Shown piece by piece: positions 62,215-64,000 of a stretch of 64,000 bases of DNA. The number at the start of each line of letters is the position of its first letter. The first letter of the stretch is position 1. The notes under the pieces were generated by a model, which worked only from the letters and a program-made list of their open reading frames with translations, did no database searches and had not been told where the DNA came from. A program made the translations under genes and the position numbers. The stretch comes from Owenia fusiformis. Lineage: Eukaryota > Annelida > Polychaeta > Sabellida > Oweniidae. The stretch lies in the NCBI GenBank assembly GCA_903813345.2, contig CAIIXF020000006.1, positions 22,513,936-22,577,935 of the forward strand. The letters run 5' to 3'.

Positions 62215-64000
62215 CTGAAAATTAAATAATATTGTAAATTACCAATATTTAATTATTAATATCAATTTATAAGAATATAAACTATAATTTGTTAAAATTA
62301 CCTATTATAATTTATGGAATTATGGAATAACCTATATTAAATTCCCAATAATGCCAAATACGAAAAATAGACGCAAAAACTACAAGTAGTTGGTCAAATA
62401 GTTTATTGTACCTAACTAAACTAAAACAATAAACTACAATAGAAGTTACATAATATTATAATGCGTTAATTAATAGATGTTACGTAATAATACAATAGAA
62501 AATACATAACAGTACATTGCATTAAAGTAGTTACATAATAGCATATAATATTATGACCTCCCAGTCCAGTACACCCTAATTCAATTAAGGGGAGGGTGGG
62601 AGGGAGCATTAGCTAAAAATAGTACATGTTTAGTGCTTGGCTGCAGTAGCTGAAGTGATTAGATGATCTAGACATAATTAAAAGTTCATGACCTTTGCAT
62701 GAACTGCAGAACCAGATGGCAACCTCTATAATTTAAATCTATTTCAACTGAAATTAAACTTAAATTCCCAATAATGCCAAATACGAAAAATAGACGCAAA
62801 AACTACAAGTAGTTGGTCAAATAGTTTATTGTACCTAACTAAACTAAAACAATAAACTACAATAGAAGTTACATAATATTATAATGCGTTAATTAATAGA
62901 TGTTACGTAATAATACAATAGAAAATACATAACAGTACATTGCATTAAAGTAGTTACATAATAGCATATAATATTATGACCTCCGAACCCAAACTTGATG
63001 TTAAGTAGAAGTAGTAGAAGGTAGGTTAGTTGAAAAAGATTTTGCCATCTCTACTTTTGAAGCTACAGGTAATTCTTTAGGTGTCTGACAAAACCACAAA
63101 GAGTTATATTATTCAATCATCCTATATCTATAAATGACTGCAGTACTGGGGGGGGGGGGTATGGTACAGCCAAAGGGCAAGAATAAACCAGATGTTATTA
63201 TCATTTCACAAAGATCTAGTCCAGTATCTTCACATGAATAGACAAGGCATTAACACCATCCACAAAAAAGTTGGATACTACAACAATAATACTTGTGGTG
63301 GAGACATAACAAACTGAATAATTGCCAAAGTTCTATAGCATTGCAGAGGTCTAAGGGGAGGCATCAAAAGATCAATGTCTGATAGAAAACTAAATAAATC
63401 TAGTTTGGGGGAGGGGGTCAAAGCTATTTCAGTTTGCTATCCGACAAATTTCAACATTTGAATTTTTGGGAATTTCGACTCGAAATGCCTTGGAATGGTT
63501 TAAAAATAAAGACTTTACCAGATGCCTTCTTCACCAAGATGCATGCAACATGGAATATTATGCCTATTGTTGTTGGCACATGTTTTAAGAATCATGAATA
63601 AGTTATATACCCCCATAAAAGTCCAAATTATGTCGCAAAAACATGTGAAAGTCCGCGATCAACTTTCATTGTATTTAGTTTTGAGAGGGAGGGGGGGGGG
63701 TCCAACTCAAAACTAGATTTATTTAGTTTCCTATCAGACATTGAACTTTTGATGCCTCCCCTAACTCACCTAAATACCTCCAAACAGGCAAGTATGGTTT
63801 TCAATATCTCCCCATGTATATACTCTCCCTCTCCTACACTTACCTAAATACCTCCAAAGAGGCAAGTAGGGTTTTCAATATCTCCCCATGTATATACTCT
63901 CACTCTCCTATATATAGCATTTGTTGTATAGCATTGCAGAGGTGTCACTTACCTAAATACCTCTAAACAGGCAAGTATGGTTTTCAATATCTCCCCATGT
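62028..64000 (-). CDS. XPR1: XPR1 phosphate exporter, C-terminal exons (partial gene)
   Basis: Exon 62214 down to 62028 encodes [30 protein letters not shown] and [10 protein letters not shown], then [10 protein letters not shown] and TAA. The first block is near identical to the end of the EXS domain of animal XPR1. The exon upstream, ending AG|gtaagt at 63953, supplies [15 protein letters not shown] and splits Arg between exons (F-R-R-F, as in the family). XPR1 exports inorganic phosphate at the plasma membrane; the EXS domain is its C-terminal transmembrane part, and vertebrate XPR1 also serves as a receptor for some gammaretroviruses. The N-terminal SPX domain and most transmembrane segments lie beyond the window. 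The tail is either stopped by the TAA or spliced at the overlapping AA|gtaagt (62032) to a later exon I could not find. Confidence 0.88.
62337..62984. repeat. Identical 225-bp direct repeats, 423-bp spacing
   Basis: TTAAATTCCCAATAATGCCA through TATTATGACCTCC occurs at 62337-62561 and 62760-62984 without a difference that I can see. The 198-bp spacer is unique. In the XPR1 intron. Could be a very recent duplication, LTR-like ends or an assembly effect. Confidence 0.9.
63350..63767. mobile_element. MITE abutting the copy C donor
   Basis: CTAAGGGGAGGCATCAAAAG...TCTGATAGAAAACTAAATAA is matched in reverse complement at 63700-63767 (arms about 57 bp). G-runs at 63404-63418 and 63690-63700 sit inside both arms. 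The right end overlaps the gtgagt donor of copy C. Confidence 0.75.
63770..63823 (-). pseudogene. XPR1 exon partial copy C
   Basis: Minus strand reads [15 protein letters not shown] then AG|gtgagt. The preceding bases are the donor of copy B (20 bp away), too close for a normal intron. It encodes the same residues as copy A. Confidence 0.6.
63844..63896 (-). pseudogene. XPR1 exon partial copy B
   Basis: Minus strand reads [15 protein letters not shown] then AG|gtaagt. Reading further upstream meets an in-frame TGA within nine codons and no pyrimidine-rich acceptor, so it is either a dead duplicate or an alternative 3' end. Confidence 0.6.
63953..64000 (-). CDS. XPR1: XPR1 upstream exon, copy A (runs off the window)
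   Basis: Minus strand reads [15 protein letters not shown] then AG|gtaagt. It reaches the right edge, so its acceptor is not visible. It is probably the real exon, since copies B and C lack an acceptor. Confidence 0.8.
   Translation of the reverse strand, partial: TWGDIENHTCLFRGI

Noticed and set aside
62337-62984. LTR retrotransposon with 225-bp LTRs
   Set aside because: The spacer is only 198 bp and shows no primer-binding site or polypurine tract, so LTR identity is unsupported.

Overview
This is eukaryotic genomic DNA. It has spliced genes with GT-AG introns of 0.1 to 9 kb, AT-rich non-coding sequence, and dense miniature inverted-repeat elements, minisatellites and decayed transposons. 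Together with the gene families present, this points to an animal, most likely a marine invertebrate such as an echinoderm, hemichordate, lancelet or mollusc. The lineage is an inference; no sequence here settles it.

Four genes can be rebuilt exon by exon. (1) + strand, 36-10313: a secreted 459-residue protein. It has a signal-peptide exon, cysteine-rich exons, and a region resembling the C-terminal domain of inter-alpha-trypsin-inhibitor heavy chains. All six exons join in phase. (2) + strand, 14705-32147: an ATP8B-type P4-ATPase (phospholipid flippase) of about 1,220 residues. Twenty-four exons were found and one phase mismatch suggests a missed exon. (3) + strand, 35612-47872: a 428-residue class A neuropeptide GPCR of the galanin/kisspeptin/allatostatin-A receptor group, in three exons that join in phase. 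(4) - strand, 62028 to beyond the right edge: the C-terminal part of XPR1, the phosphate exporter. Its penultimate coding exon is present as three tandem partial copies.

The genes are unrelated in function and form no operon or pathway. Two act at the plasma or endomembrane (lipid flipping, phosphate export), one is a receptor and one is secreted.

The space between and inside genes is mostly mobile DNA. 1.5-4.6 kb: a TIR-bounded element filled with a pentanucleotide satellite. 4.9-7.1 kb: two TIR elements and a tRNA-derived SINE head. 10.8-11.3 kb: a 47-bp minisatellite. 17.6-18.7 kb: a mariner-like element. 19.3-21.6 kb: a TIR element carrying an unfamiliar 407-residue ORF. 33.4-35.3 kb: a TIR element just upstream of the GPCR. 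37.8-43.1 kb: a 5.3-kb TIR element inside GPCR intron 1, with exon-like segments, 250-bp inverted arms and a truncated LINE. 45.4 and 58.8 kb: two copies of a 0.7-kb foldback element. 48.0-49.4 kb: a 32-bp minisatellite 3' of the GPCR. 50-62 kb: hairpins, short repeats and little coding. The most unusual items are the 5.3-kb exon-carrying element, the satellite-filled TIR element, the 407-residue ORF element, the XPR1 exon triplication and the architecture of the secreted protein.
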